From Pseudonocardia thermophila (GTDB taxonomy: Bacteria; Actinomycetota; Actinomycetes; Mycobacteriales; Pseudonocardiaceae), in assembly GCF_900142365.1 (NCBI RefSeq), contig NZ_FRAP01000001.1, positions 372,001-436,000 on the forward strand: DNA of 64,000 nt, in the 5' to 3' direction. Below, piece by piece: positions 40,301 through 52,167 of the stretch. The number at the start of each line of letters is the position of its first letter. Position 1 is the stretch's first letter. A model generated the notes under the pieces. It ran no database searches, was not told the origin of the DNA, and saw only the letters and a program-made list of their open reading frames with translations. The translations under genes and the position numbers were made by a program.

Positions 40301-41713
40301 TCAGCCGTGGTCGGGGCCGAGGTCGACCAGCAGCTTGTCCAGGCCGAACACGATCGACCGCTTGCGGTAGGGGATCTCCTCGGGGGCCATCGCCAGGCTC
40401 ATCTCGGGAAACCGGCGGACCAATCGGGGGAACGCCGTGCGCATCTCCAGCTTGCCCAGCTCGGCACCCACACAGCGGTGCGCCCCGAAGCCGAACGCGA
40501 CGTGCCGGCGGGACGACTCGCGGTGCAGGTCGAATGCCTCCGGCTCCGCGCCGGCGAACTTCGGGTCGCGGTTCGCCCCGGACAGCGACGGGATCACGAT
40601 GTCGCCCTTGGCGATCCTCTGCCCGCCGAGCTCGATGTCCTCCTTGGCGAACCGCGGGAACGCCACCTGGACCACCGACATGTAGCGCAGCAGCTCGTCG
40701 AGGAACTTCTCGATCACCGCGTCGTCGGTGCGCAGCGCCTCGTGCACGTCCGGGCGCTGCAGCAGCAGGATCGTGCCCAACCCCAGCATGCTCGCGGTGG
40801 TCTCCAGTCCGCCGGTGAGCAGGCCGTCGGCGAGGCCGGTCAGCTCCTCGTCGGTCAGCTCGTCGCCGTGGTCGGCGACGAGCCGCCCGAGGATGCCCTC
40901 CCCCGGTGACTCGCGGTTCGCCCGCACCAGCTGCTCCAGGTACGGCAGGGCATCGGTGATCGCCGAGAGCGCCCCCTGCGCGCCCTCCAGCATGTCGAAC
41001 CGGGCCGCGGACAGCCGCTGGAACTCGGCGCGATCGGCGTAGGGCACGCCGAGCAGCTCGCAGATCGACAGCGCCGGGATCGGCAGCGCGAACTCGGCCA
41101 TGAGGTCGACGACGCCGTCGTTGTTCGCGGCCGCTGCAGCCAGGGCGTCCAGCCGCTCGGTGACGATGCCCTCGACGAGCGGGGTGAGCCGGGCCAGCCG
41201 CCGCCCGGTGAACTCCGGCATGACGAGCTTGCGCAGCCGGGTGTGCTCGGGCGGGTCGGAGAAGCCGAGGCCGCCGGGGTTCGCCCCGTCCTCCATGCCG
41301 ACGACGCCGGCGAGGTGGCGGTAGTCGTTGGAGAAGCGGTCGGTGCTGCCCAGCACGGTGCGCACGTCGTCGTAGCCGGTGACCAGCCAAGCCCCGATCC
41401 CGAGCGGGAACTTGATCCGGCTGACGCCGCCCTCCGCCCGGTGGCGGGCGAGGTCCGGCACCGGGTCGAGGCCGTTGCGCTTGACCGGCATGAGGATGTG
41501 ATCGGGCAGCATCGAGATCTTGGCCGTGGACAGGCCACCGCCGCCCTTGCCGCCGAGTGCCTTGCGGGCGAGGTAGCCGATCAGCCGCGACCGCAGCTTC
41601 TCGCCCAGACCGCGCAGCGTCCCGACGCCGCGCAGGCGCCCTCGGGACCCGGGGCCGTCACCGGACCCGATCACCTGCTCGCGTGGCTCCACGCCCGCGA
41701 TTCTGCTCCACAT
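40301..41713 (-). CDS. Cytochrome P450
   Basis: Soluble bacterial class I P450 monooxygenase (about 470 aa), substrate unknown. The I-helix oxygen-binding motif is 'GLLTGGLETTAS' (Glu in place of the usual Asp), the K-helix ExxR is 'FLDELLRYMS', and the haem-binding loop 'FGFGAHRCVG' carries the thiolate Cys near residue 425. The N-terminus is longer than in most bacterial P450s by about 60 residues and is Gly/Arg-rich. ATG 41713 is a working start; later GTG codons are possible. No ferredoxin or reductase gene is adjacent. Confidence 0.9.
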   Translation of the reverse strand: MWSRIAGVEPREQVIGSGDGPGSRGRLRGVGTLRGLGEKLRSRLIGYLARKALGGKGGGGLSTAKISMLPDHILMPVKRNGLDPVPDLARHRAEGGVSRIKFPLGIGAWLVTGYDDVRTVLGSTDRFSNDYRHLAGVVGMEDGANPGGLGFSDPPEHTRLRKLVMPEFTGRRLARLTPLVEGIVTERLDALAAAAANNDGVVDLMAEFALPIPALSICELLGVPYADRAEFQRLSAARFDMLEGAQGALSAITDALPYLEQLVRANRESPGEGILGRLVADHGDELTDEELTGLADGLLTGGLETTASMLGLGTILLLQRPDVHEALRTDDAVIEKFLDELLRYMSVVQVAFPRFAKEDIELGGQRIAKGDIVIPSLSGANRDPKFAGAEPEAFDLHRESSRRHVAFGFGAHRCVGAELGKLEMRTAFPRLVRRFPEMSLAMAPEEIPYRKRSIVFGLDKLLVDLGPDHG

Positions 41714-41776
41714 CCCGCGGATGCAGATCACAAGCACCCGACAGAGCCGTCATCGCGTGACGAGTCCGACATTCCC

Positions 41777-43927
<2,151 letters not shown>

Positions 43928-44045
43928 GACGTCACCCTGTACGGGCGTCGGCGCCGCGTCGAGAGCGACGAAACGATCGTCGGTGCCGACGAACGGACCG
44001 TTCGTGGATCTGCCCGCGCCGATCGGCCCGTGCCATGTTGGTGGC

Positions 44046-45569
44046 GTGAGCCTGCCGAGCACCGAAGCACTTCGCGATCTCGCCGCCGTCACGGCCCACC
44101 GCTGCGGTGTCCCGACCGCGTCGCTGACCGGGGACGGCATCGCCCGCACCCCCATCACCGGGGGCACGATCGCCGCGGTCGGGCGCGCTGAGCCCGCCGA
44201 CGTCGACGCCGCAGTCGAGCGCGCCCGGGCGGCGTTCGCCGAATGGCGGGTCACGCCCGCGCCGGTGCGCGGGGCGCTGGTCCGCCGGTTCGCCGATCTG
44301 CTCACCCAGCACAAGGGCGAGCTGGCCATGCTGGTCAGCCTGGAAGTCGGCAAGATCACCTCGGAGGCCCTGGGCGAGGTCCAGGAGATGATCGACGTCT
44401 GCGACTTCGCCGTCGGCCTCTCCCGTCAGCTCTACGGCCGCACCATGCCCTCAGAACGGTCGGGGCACCGGCTCATGGAGACCTGGCACCCGCTCGGGGT
44501 CGTCGGGGTCATCACCGCGTTCAACTTCCCCGTCGCGGTGTGGGCGTGGAACACCGCGATCGCCTTGGTCTGCGGCGACCCGGTGGTGTGGAAGCCGTCC
44601 GAGCTCACCCCGTTGACCGCGCTGGCCGCGGCCGCGCTGCTGGACGAGGCGGCCGCCGAGTGCGGCGCCCCACCCCACCTCAACCAGGTGGTCCTGGGCA
44701 ACGCCGAGGTGGGCGAGCGGCTGGTCGACCATCCCGGCGTCGCGCTCGTCTCCGCCACCGGCTCCACCCGCATGGGGCGCGCGGTCGGCCCGCGGGTCGC
44801 GGCCCGGTTCGGCCGCTGCCTGCTGGAGCTGGGCGGGAACAACGCCGCGATCGTCGCGCCGAGCGCCGATCTGGACCTCGCCACGCGCGCGATCGTGTTC
44901 GCCGCGGCCGGCACCGCCGGGCAGCGCTGCACCACCCTGCGCAGGGTGATCGCGCACCGCCGGGTCGCCGACGAGATCACCGAGCGGATCGCGAAGACCT
45001 ACGGCACCCTCGTGATCGGCGATCCGCGCGCCGACGGCGTGCTCGTCGGCCCGCTCATCCACGGCGGCGCCTACCGGAGCATGCAGGAGGCGGTGAAGAC
45101 CGCCGAGGCCGACGGCGGCACGCTCGTGACCGGCGGCGGCCGCCGGCTGGCCGAGGAGGCCCCGGAGGCGTTCTACGTCGAGCCCGCGGTGATGCGCATG
45201 CCCGGCCAGACCGAGGTGGTGACCCGCGAGACGTTCGCCCCGCTGCTGTACGTGCTGACCTACGACGACCTCGACGAGGCGATCGCGCTCAACAACGCGG
45301 TCCCCCAGGGCCTGTCGTCCGCGATCTTCACCCGGGACCAGGCTGAGGCCGAGCGGTTCCTGGCCGCCGACGGCTCCGACTGCGGCATCGCCAACGTCAA
45401 CATCGGCACGTCCGGCGCGGAGATCGGCGGCGCGTTCGGCGGGGAGAAGGAGACCGGCGGCGGCCGGGAGAGCGGCAGCGACGCGTGGCGGGCCTACATG
45501 CGCCGGGCCACGAACACGATCAACTACTCCGGTGAGCTGCCGCTCGCCCAGGGCGTCCGGTTCACCTGA
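44046..45569 (+). CDS. ALDH7-type aldehyde dehydrogenase (aminoadipate-semialdehyde dehydrogenase-like)
   Basis: NAD-dependent aldehyde dehydrogenase (507 aa). The pattern matches the ALDH7/antiquitin branch: 'GVVGVITAFNFPVAVWAWN', 'LLELGGNNAAIV' with the catalytic Glu, and 'GTAGQRCTTLRR' with the nucleophile Cys near residue 297, then 'GGAFGGEKETGGGRESGSD'. In bacteria this branch oxidises 2-aminoadipate 6-semialdehyde (piperideine-6-carboxylate) in lysine catabolism or lysine-derived antibiotic precursors. GTG 44046 is the probable start. It shares a divergent promoter region with the E1 gene. Confidence 0.9.
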   Translation: MSLPSTEALRDLAAVTAHRCGVPTASLTGDGIARTPITGGTIAAVGRAEPADVDAAVERARAAFAEWRVTPAPVRGALVRRFADLLTQHKGELAMLVSLEVGKITSEALGEVQEMIDVCDFAVGLSRQLYGRTMPSERSGHRLMETWHPLGVVGVITAFNFPVAVWAWNTAIALVCGDPVVWKPSELTPLTALAAAALLDEAAAECGAPPHLNQVVLGNAEVGERLVDHPGVALVSATGSTRMGRAVGPRVAARFGRCLLELGGNNAAIVAPSADLDLATRAIVFAAAGTAGQRCTTLRRVIAHRRVADEITERIAKTYGTLVIGDPRADGVLVGPLIHGGAYRSMQEAVKTAEADGGTLVTGGGRRLAEEAPEAFYVEPAVMRMPGQTEVVTRETFAPLLYVLTYDDLDEAIALNNAVPQGLSSAIFTRDQAEAERFLAADGSDCGIANVNIGTSGAEIGGAFGGEKETGGGRESGSDAWRAYMRRATNTINYSGELPLAQGVRFT

Positions 45570-45586
45570 GCCAGTCGGCCCCCGCG

Positions 45587-47608
45587 TCAGTCCACCGTCG
45601 CCGCCGCGGCCTCGAACTGCGCGTTGTACAGCCGCGCGTAGGCGCCGCCCGCCGCCAGCAGCGACTCGTGGGTGCCCTGCTCCACGATCCGCCCCGACTC
45701 CATCACGAGGATGAGGTCGGCGTCGCGGATCGTGGAGAGCCGGTGGGCGATCACGAAGCTGGTGCGGTCGGAGCGCAGCGCGGCCATCGCGCGCTGCACG
45801 AGCACCTCGGTGCGGGTGTCGACCGAGCTGGTGGCCTCGTCGAGGATCAGCAGCGCCGGATCGGCGAGGAACGCGCGTGCGATCGTGATCAGCTGCTTCT
45901 CGCCCGCGCTGACGTTGCTGCCCTCTTCGTCGATCACGGTGTCGTAGCCGTCGGGCAGGCTGCGCACGAACCGATCGACGTAGGTGGCCCGGGCCGCGGC
46001 CAGGATCTGCTCTTCGGTGGCTTCCGGGTCGCCGTAGGCGATGTTGTCGCGGATCGTGCCGTTGAACAGCCAGGTGTCCTGCAGCACCATCCCGATCTCC
46101 GAGCGCAGCTGGGCGCGGTCCATCGTGGCGATGTCGACGCCGTCGAGGGTGATGCGGCCGGCGTCGAGCTCGTAGAACCGCATGATCAGGTTGACCAGGG
46201 TGGTCTTGCCCGCCCCGGTCGGCCCGACGATCGCGACGGTCTGGCCGGGCTCGGCCACCAGCGACAGGTCCTCGATGAGCGGGTGGCCGGGGTCGTAGGA
46301 GAACGAGACGTGCTCGAACGCGACCCGGCCGCGGCGCACCGCCGGGGTCGCCGGCGTCTCGGGGTCGGGCACCTGCTCAGGCTCGTCGAGCAGCTCGAAG
46401 ACCCGTTCGGCCGAGGCCACGCCGGACTGCAGCAGGTTCGCCATCGAGGCGATCTGGGTGAGCGGCTGGGTGAACTGGCGGGAGTACTGCACGAACGCCT
46501 GCACATCGCCGAGGCTCATCGAGCCCGACGCCACCCGCAGCCCCCCGAGGACGGCCACCAGGACGTAGTTGAGGTTCCCGATGAACATCATCAGCGGCAT
46601 GATCGTGCCGGAGATGAACTGGGCCTTGAACGACGCCTGGAACACCGCCTCGTTGCGCCGGCGGAACTCCTCCTCCACCTCGGCCGTGCGGCCGTAGACG
46701 CGCACGAGCTCGTGTCCGGTGAACGCCTCCTCGATGTGCCCGTTGAGGGCGCCGGTGGCCCGCCACTGGGCCACGAACTGGCCCTGGGAGCGCTTGGCGA
46801 CGGTGGCGGTCACCCAGAACGTCAGCGGGATCGAGATCAGCGCCACCAGCGTCAGCAGCGGCGAGATCACGAACATCATCACCAGCACGCCGATGACGCC
46901 GAGCACGGACGTGAGCACCTGGCTGAGCGTCTGCTGCAGGGTCTGGGAGACGTTGTCGATGTCGTTGGTGACCCGGCTGAGCACCTCGCCGCGCTGCTGC
47001 TTGTCGAAGTACGACAGCGGCAGCCGGTGGATCTTATCCTCGACGTCGCGGCGCATCACGTAGACGACCCGTTGGACGATGCCGTTGAGCAGGTAGCCCT
47101 GCCCGTACGCCAGCAGGGACGCGACCAGGTACAGCGCGAGCACCCCGACCAGCACGTACGCGAGCGCGGTGAAGTCGATGCCCTGGCCGGGCACGACGTG
47201 CTGGGCGTGGATCAGCGCGGCGAGGGACTCGTCGCCCGCCGCGCGGGCCGCCTGCGCCGCTTCCTCGGTGGTCTGCCCGGCGGGCAGGGCGCGGCCGAGC
47301 ACGCCGGCGAAGATGATGTCGGTGCCGTGGCCGAGGATCAGCGGGCCCACCGCGGAGAGCGCGGCGCTGACCACCCCGAACGCGAGCACGCCGAGCAGAC
47401 CGAGCCGCTCGGGGGCGAGCCGGTGCAGCAGTCGCCGCGCGGACGGGCCGAACTGCGCGGGCTTCTCCGCGGGCATGCCGAGCCCGCCGCCCCAGCGGCC
47501 GCCGGGCGCCTGGTTGCGCGCCACCGTCATCTCGCGGGCGGCCCGGCGCTCGTCGCCGCCCCCGGGTGCCGTGCCCGGCGCCGCCGGGGTACCGGTGCGT
47601 TCGCTCAC
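45587..47608 (-). CDS. Heterodimeric ABC exporter subunit (consensus ATP site half)
   Basis: Type IV ABC exporter half (673 aa): N-terminal extension of about 60 residues, six-helix domain, then a nucleotide-binding domain with Walker A GPTGAGKT near 460, signature 'NVSAGEKQL', Walker B 'LLILDEATSSVD' with the catalytic Glu, and H-loop 'IAHRLS'. The start GTG overlaps the partner's stop (GTGA). With the upstream gene it forms a TM287/288 or BmrCD-like heterodimer. Substrates are probably drugs or lipids. The TetR gene upstream is the likely regulator. Confidence 0.93.
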   Translation of the reverse strand: MSERTGTPAAPGTAPGGGDERRAAREMTVARNQAPGGRWGGGLGMPAEKPAQFGPSARRLLHRLAPERLGLLGVLAFGVVSAALSAVGPLILGHGTDIIFAGVLGRALPAGQTTEEAAQAARAAGDESLAALIHAQHVVPGQGIDFTALAYVLVGVLALYLVASLLAYGQGYLLNGIVQRVVYVMRRDVEDKIHRLPLSYFDKQQRGEVLSRVTNDIDNVSQTLQQTLSQVLTSVLGVIGVLVMMFVISPLLTLVALISIPLTFWVTATVAKRSQGQFVAQWRATGALNGHIEEAFTGHELVRVYGRTAEVEEEFRRRNEAVFQASFKAQFISGTIMPLMMFIGNLNYVLVAVLGGLRVASGSMSLGDVQAFVQYSRQFTQPLTQIASMANLLQSGVASAERVFELLDEPEQVPDPETPATPAVRRGRVAFEHVSFSYDPGHPLIEDLSLVAEPGQTVAIVGPTGAGKTTLVNLIMRFYELDAGRITLDGVDIATMDRAQLRSEIGMVLQDTWLFNGTIRDNIAYGDPEATEEQILAAARATYVDRFVRSLPDGYDTVIDEEGSNVSAGEKQLITIARAFLADPALLILDEATSSVDTRTEVLVQRAMAALRSDRTSFVIAHRLSTIRDADLILVMESGRIVEQGTHESLLAAGGAYARLYNAQFEAAAATVD

Positions 47609-49338
47609 GCCACGTCCTCCACGGTGTGCTGCGACTCGACGATCTCGAGGTACGTGGGGCAGGTGGCGAGCAGCTCGCGGTGCCGCCCGATGCCGACCAC
47701 CTCGCCGTCTTCGAGCACGACGATGCGGTCGGCACCCACGATCGTGGACACGCGCTGGGCGACCACGATCACCGTCGCGTCCGCGGTGCGCGGGCGCAGC
47801 GCGGCCCGCAGCCGGGCGTCGGTGGCCAGGTCCAGCGCGGAGAACGAGTCGTCGAACAGGTAGATCCGGGGTTTCTTGACCAGCGCCCTGGCGATGGCGA
47901 GGCGCTGACGCTGGCCACCGGAGACGTTGGTGCCGCCCTGCGCGATCGGAGCGTCGAGGCCGCCGGGCATGGCGCGGACGAAGTCGGCCGCCTGCGCCAC
48001 CTCCAGCGCCTCCCACAGCTCGTCGTCGGTCGCGTCGGCGCGGCCGTAGCGCAGGTTCGACGCGACCGTGCCGCTGAACAGGAACGGCCGCTGCGGTACC
48101 AGCCCGATGCGGCGCCACAGGTCCTCGGGATCGAACTCGCGCACGTCCACGCCGTCGACGCGGACGCTGCCGCCGGTGGCGTCGAACAGCCGCGGCACCA
48201 TCGAGATCAGCGTGGTCTTGCCGGCACCGGTGGAGCCGATGATCGCGGTGGTCTCCCCCGGGCGGGCGGTGAAGCTGACGTCGCGCAGCACCGGTGCGGC
48301 CGCGCCCGGGTAGGAGAAGGTGAGCCGGTCGAACTCGACGACTCCGGCGCGCTCGATGACGACAGCGGGGGTCGCGGGCGGCGCGACCGAGGAGGAGGTG
48401 TCGAGCACCTCGCCGATGCGGTCGGCGCACACCGCCGCGCGCGGCACCATGATCGCCATGAAGGTGGCCATCATGACCGCCATCAGGATCTGCAGCAGGT
48501 AGGCCAGGAACGCGGTCAGCGACCCGACCTGCATCTCACCGGCGTCGATGCGGGCCGCGCCGAACCACAGCACCGCCACGCTGGAGGCGTTCAGCACGAA
48601 CATGACGACCGGGAAGATCGCCGCCTGCAACCGGCCCGCCCGGATCGCGACGTCAGTGACCTCGTGGTTGGCGACGTCGAACCGGCGCGACTCCAGCGGC
48701 TCGCGCACGAACGCCCGCACCACCCGGATGCCGGTGATCTGCTCGCGCAGGACTCGGTTGATCTGGTCGATGCGCACCTGCAGCTGGCGGAACTTCGGCA
48801 CCATCCGCACGACGATCAGCCCGATCGCGATCACGAGCACCGGCACGCAGACCGCCATCAGCCAGGACAGGCCGGGGTCCTCGTTGAGCGCCATGATCAC
48901 CCCGCCGACGCACATGATCGGTGCGGCGACGAGCATCGTGCACGACATCTGCACGAGCATCTGGACCTGCTGGACGTCGTTCGTGTCGCGGGTGATCAGC
49001 GACGGCGCGCCGAACCGGTTGACCTCGCGGGCGGAGAAGCTGCCGACGCGGTGGAAGACCGCAGCGCGCACGTCCCGGCCGAACGCCATCGCGGTGCGCG
49101 AGCCGTGGTAGACCGCCCCGATCGAGCAGCCGACCTGCAGCAGCGTGACCACCAGCATCCAGCCGCCCATCTGCAGGATGTAGCCGGTGTCGCCGGTGGC
49201 GATGCCCCTGTCGATGATGTCGGCGTTCAGGCTCGGCAGGTACAGCGAGGCCATCGTGCCGACCAGCTGGAGCGCGACGACCGTCAGCAGCGCACCGGTG
49301 TAGGGGCGCAGGTAGGTGCGCAGGAGTCGGACGAGCAT
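47605..49338 (-). CDS. Heterodimeric ABC exporter subunit (degenerate ATP site half)
   Basis: Partner half (577 aa) with a six-helix domain and a nucleotide-binding domain: Walker A GSTGAGKT, signature 'NVSGGQRQRLAIARAL', Walker B 'IYLFDDSFSALD'. The residue after the Walker B Asp is Asp, not Glu, the usual mark of the non-hydrolysing site in heterodimeric exporters; the switch His is replaced too ('VAQRVS'). ATG 49338 lies 4 bp after the TetR stop, so tetR and both ABC genes form one operon. Confidence 0.93.
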   Translation of the reverse strand: MLVRLLRTYLRPYTGALLTVVALQLVGTMASLYLPSLNADIIDRGIATGDTGYILQMGGWMLVVTLLQVGCSIGAVYHGSRTAMAFGRDVRAAVFHRVGSFSAREVNRFGAPSLITRDTNDVQQVQMLVQMSCTMLVAAPIMCVGGVIMALNEDPGLSWLMAVCVPVLVIAIGLIVVRMVPKFRQLQVRIDQINRVLREQITGIRVVRAFVREPLESRRFDVANHEVTDVAIRAGRLQAAIFPVVMFVLNASSVAVLWFGAARIDAGEMQVGSLTAFLAYLLQILMAVMMATFMAIMVPRAAVCADRIGEVLDTSSSVAPPATPAVVIERAGVVEFDRLTFSYPGAAAPVLRDVSFTARPGETTAIIGSTGAGKTTLISMVPRLFDATGGSVRVDGVDVREFDPEDLWRRIGLVPQRPFLFSGTVASNLRYGRADATDDELWEALEVAQAADFVRAMPGGLDAPIAQGGTNVSGGQRQRLAIARALVKKPRIYLFDDSFSALDLATDARLRAALRPRTADATVIVVAQRVSTIVGADRIVVLEDGEVVGIGRHRELLATCPTYLEIVESQHTVEDVA

Positions 49339-49342
49339 GCGG

Positions 49343-50008
49343 TCAGGTCCCCCCGGTCGGGATGTAGTAGGTCGGGTGGTGGTCGGTCCGGCGGTGGTCC
49401 GCGCGGTCCTGGGCCGGCCCGTCGTCGCGGCGGCGGACGCCGTCGAGGAGCGCGTCGACGATCTGCTCGGCCGACAGCGGGCGTCCCTGGCTGATCACCG
49501 GGTGCGTGCCGGAGAAGGTGAGCAGCCGCAGCAGGTGCGCGAGCTCCGCGGGCGGCACCGTGAGCGCGTCGGCGTCGGGGGCGACGACGGCGGTCATCGC
49601 GGCCAGGAACGCCTCGTCGGTGCGCCGGCGCCGCTCGGCGGCCGGGCCCTCGGTCGGCGGCCCCGTGAGCCCGAGCGCGGAGATGAGCAGGAACGCGCGG
49701 TGCAGGTGCCGGGCCACCACGTCGACCATCGCGACGAGCCGCTCGCGCAGGGGCGTGGAGCGGTCGATCGCGGCCAGCTCGCGCAGGGCCGCCGTCGGGT
49801 CGAAGGCCTTCGCGACGGCAGCTTCCAGCAGGGCGTCCTTGTCGCGGAAGACGGTGAAGATCGTGCCCTCGGCCACCCCGGCCGCCTCGGCGATGAGCCG
49901 GACAGTGACGCGGTGGCCGTGCTCGAAGAGCAGCGGCACGGTGGCGTCGATGATCGCGGCGCGCCGCTCCTCGGGCGGCAGCCGCTCGGCGCGGCGGCGG
50001 GTGGGCAC
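49343..50008 (-). CDS. TetR-family regulator of the ABC exporter operon
   Basis: TetR-type repressor (221 aa). The HTH occupies about residues 18-65 ('AIIDATVPLLFEHGHRVTVR', 'AEAAGVAEGTIFTVFRDKDA'). The ligand-binding domain follows. The C-terminal 25 residues are rich in Arg/Asp/His. GTG 50008 starts the gene, and a typical 18-bp TetR operator lies 15 bp upstream. It is first in an operon with two ABC exporter genes, so it most likely represses the whole unit until a transported compound binds. Confidence 0.92.
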   Translation of the reverse strand: MPTRRRAERLPPEERRAAIIDATVPLLFEHGHRVTVRLIAEAAGVAEGTIFTVFRDKDALLEAAVAKAFDPTAALRELAAIDRSTPLRERLVAMVDVVARHLHRAFLLISALGLTGPPTEGPAAERRRRTDEAFLAAMTAVVAPDADALTVPPAELAHLLRLLTFSGTHPVISQGRPLSAEQIVDALLDGVRRRDDGPAQDRADHRRTDHHPTYYIPTGGT

Positions 50009-50022
50009 GAGGCGCCACCCTA

Positions 50023-50040
50023 ACTGAGTGCGCGCTCAGT
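50023..50040. promoter_or_regulatory. TetR-type operator, ACTGAG-N6-CTCAGT
   Basis: ACTGAGTGCGCGCTCAGT is palindromic except for the pair at positions 7 and 12. It begins 15 bp before the TetR gene. ACTGAG-N6-CTCAGT-like sequences are common autoregulatory sites of this family. Confidence 0.75.
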
Positions 50041-50379
50041 AGCCACCTGTTTTACCGGTCAGGCATCTGCGAGCCGCCCGGCGCAGACACGGGACCGTCG
50101 AGCCGAACGCCGTCCGCGACCATGCCGGCGTAGTCGTCCGATCGCTCACCGTGATGGTGCACATGCACGTGCACCTAGGCCGTTCGGAGCAGTAGTTCAC
50201 AGACGTTCAGCTCAAGGCGGACGAGTGGTCGCGCCCAGTGGTCGACGGAACGCGCCGAACGGCACGATCGGGTGACGGCGAGGCGTAGTCGGCACTGCTG
50301 TGAACGGGGAGTAGCGCCGCGGTCACGTCCCGGGTACCACAGAAGGCCCCCCTTGCCGGCGACCCTGAGAGGAACCACC
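50041..50379. other. Gap of 339 bp without a gene
   Basis: No convincing reading frame. The only structure is GTGCACATGCACGTGCAC at 50157-50174, a near-palindrome built of three GTGCAC/TGCAC steps. The right end should hold the promoter of the gene at 50380. No terminator hairpin was found. Confidence 0.5.
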
Positions 50380-52020
50380 GTGTCCACGCCCCGCCGACAC
50401 TCGCGGAGCAAGCGGCCCGCCGCTCGCCCGGCTGAGGAGATCATCGTCCGCTGCGGAGGGCGGCCGGTGACGGCGGGGATCGCCGACGGCCCGCTGGTGT
50501 CGGTGGCGGAGCTGCTGCGCCGGGAGGGCCGCGGGCCGCACGCCGCGCCCGGCCCGCTCCGCCCGCGCACGCACCTGTCGGTCGAGGACCTCGAGCTCCT
50601 GCCGCCGCCCCCGCCCCGCCGGTCCATCCGCAAGGTGACCGTCGCGGCGAGCGCGTTCTTCGCGATCGGCGCGGTCGTCGGCCCGTCGGTGCTCGACGAC
50701 GCCGCGCTCCCCCGCGCCGAGGCCGAGCGTCCTGCGGCCGACGCCGAGCGGGCCCGCAGCGCGCTCGCGCAGGGCGGTGGTTCGCGGTCCCCGCTCTCGA
50801 CGCAGTTCCTGCCCGCCGGCGTGGAGGCGGTGCGCCTGGCCGGGGTCGTGGGCGACCTCGACGGGCCGGGCGACGGCTCCGGCGCCACCGGAGCTTCGGC
50901 GTTCGGTGCGACGACGCGCCCCGGCAGCCCGGTCGCGGGGTCCGGGCTCCCGGGTCTCCTCACGCCGGGTACGCCGGGGGTGGGCGGATCGGCTCCGGCC
51001 GCCCCCGGCTCCGGCACCCCCGGCGCGGGCGCGCCCGGCGGCCTGCCCGCGGGCACCCCCGTGGTCCCCGGGCTCGGCGGCGGCACCGGGGGCACCGGCG
51101 GCAGCGCCGACACCGGCGGCACCGGCGGCTCGACGGTGACCGTGCCGCTGCCCGGCGTGGAGACGCCCCCGGTGGGCGTCGGCCCGGTGGACGTCCCGCT
51201 GCCGGTGCTCCCGGTGATCGTCCCGGAGGTCACGGTCAGCCCGGGCGGGCTGAGCACGCCGGCGCTGTCGGTCGGGACGAACGACGGGGTGGGCGTGGCG
51301 ACCTCCCCCGCCGCCGTCACCACGCCGGACATCGGCACGACCGGGGCGCAGGTGGGGCCGCTCGGCCTCGGCCCTGCCGAGGTCGTGCTGCCGGACATCG
51401 GCGTGAGCGGGCTCGGCGTGGGCGTCGACCGCGAGGGCGCGCAGATCGTGCTGCCCGATCTGGTCATCTCCCCCACCGCCGTACGCACCCCCGATCTCTC
51501 GGTGGCCGGCTCCCCGATCCCGCTGCCGGACGTGGAGCTGCCCGAGATCGCGGTCGAGGACCTGGGGAAGAACCCGGTGAAGGCGGTCGGTACGACGGTC
51601 TCCGACACCGTGCGCGGCGCCGGGAAGACGGTCGGCGGGGTCGTCGAGGGCGTCGGCGGCACCGTCGAGGGGCTCGGCCGCGCGGTGACGAACCTGGTCG
51701 GCGGTGGATCGGCGACGAAGGCGAGCGCCGGCGCGGCGGCCGACGAGCCGGACGACACGAGGACGAACACCACCAAGGCGGAGTCCGGTTCGAAGGGCGA
51801 CTCCGGCACGAAGGCCGCGGAGAAGGACACCGCGCAGAAGGACACCGCGCAGAAGGAGACCGCGCAGGAGGAGACGTCCTCCGCGAAGCAGGAGCGGTCC
51901 GCGAAGCCGTCGGGCGGCCTGGTGCAGGGCCTGACGGGCGCGCTGGCCGACACCGTCACGGGCACCACGGACGCCGTCGGCGGACTCCTCGACACCGTCA
52001 CGGGCGGCGACGGGTCCTGA
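50380..52020 (+). CDS. Low-complexity Gly/Pro/Val-rich protein with one membrane segment
   Basis: Protein of 546 aa, not recognised. A basic N-terminal cytoplasmic part (about residues 1-85) precedes one hydrophobic segment ('VTVAASAFFAIGAVVGPSVL', about 86-105). The rest is extracytoplasmic and repetitive. A Gly/Thr-rich tract ('GGTGGTGGSADTGGTGGS') is followed by beta-like Val/Pro/Leu repeats ('VPLPGVETPPVGVGPVDVPL', 'VVLPDIGVSGLGVG'), a helical 'VGGVVEGVGGTVEGLG' region and a Lys/Glu/Thr tail with 'DTAQKDTAQKETAQ'. GTG 50380 has GAGAGGA upstream. It may be a cell-envelope or spore-surface protein; this is only a guess from composition. Confidence 0.7.
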   Translation: MSTPRRHSRSKRPAARPAEEIIVRCGGRPVTAGIADGPLVSVAELLRREGRGPHAAPGPLRPRTHLSVEDLELLPPPPPRRSIRKVTVAASAFFAIGAVVGPSVLDDAALPRAEAERPAADAERARSALAQGGGSRSPLSTQFLPAGVEAVRLAGVVGDLDGPGDGSGATGASAFGATTRPGSPVAGSGLPGLLTPGTPGVGGSAPAAPGSGTPGAGAPGGLPAGTPVVPGLGGGTGGTGGSADTGGTGGSTVTVPLPGVETPPVGVGPVDVPLPVLPVIVPEVTVSPGGLSTPALSVGTNDGVGVATSPAAVTTPDIGTTGAQVGPLGLGPAEVVLPDIGVSGLGVGVDREGAQIVLPDLVISPTAVRTPDLSVAGSPIPLPDVELPEIAVEDLGKNPVKAVGTTVSDTVRGAGKTVGGVVEGVGGTVEGLGRAVTNLVGGGSATKASAGAAADEPDDTRTNTTKAESGSKGDSGTKAAEKDTAQKDTAQKETAQEETSSAKQERSAKPSGGLVQGLTGALADTVTGTTDAVGGLLDTVTGGDGS

Positions 52021-52167
52021 GTCCCCGGCCACCGTTCGCTGTGTCCTCCGCCACTGCACGACCGGCGCGCAGCGCTGCCGCGATGCTCCCGATCGGCGGC
52101 TGCGCGGCATAGAGTCGGGCCGGCGGAGTTTCCAACGTCGGCCGCCGCAGTGAGAGGAAGGAGCCGC

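Noticed and set aside
50157..50174. GTGCACATGCACGTGCAC as a specific operator
   Set aside because: The simple alternating sequence makes a palindrome by chance likely and it is 200 bp from the next gene.
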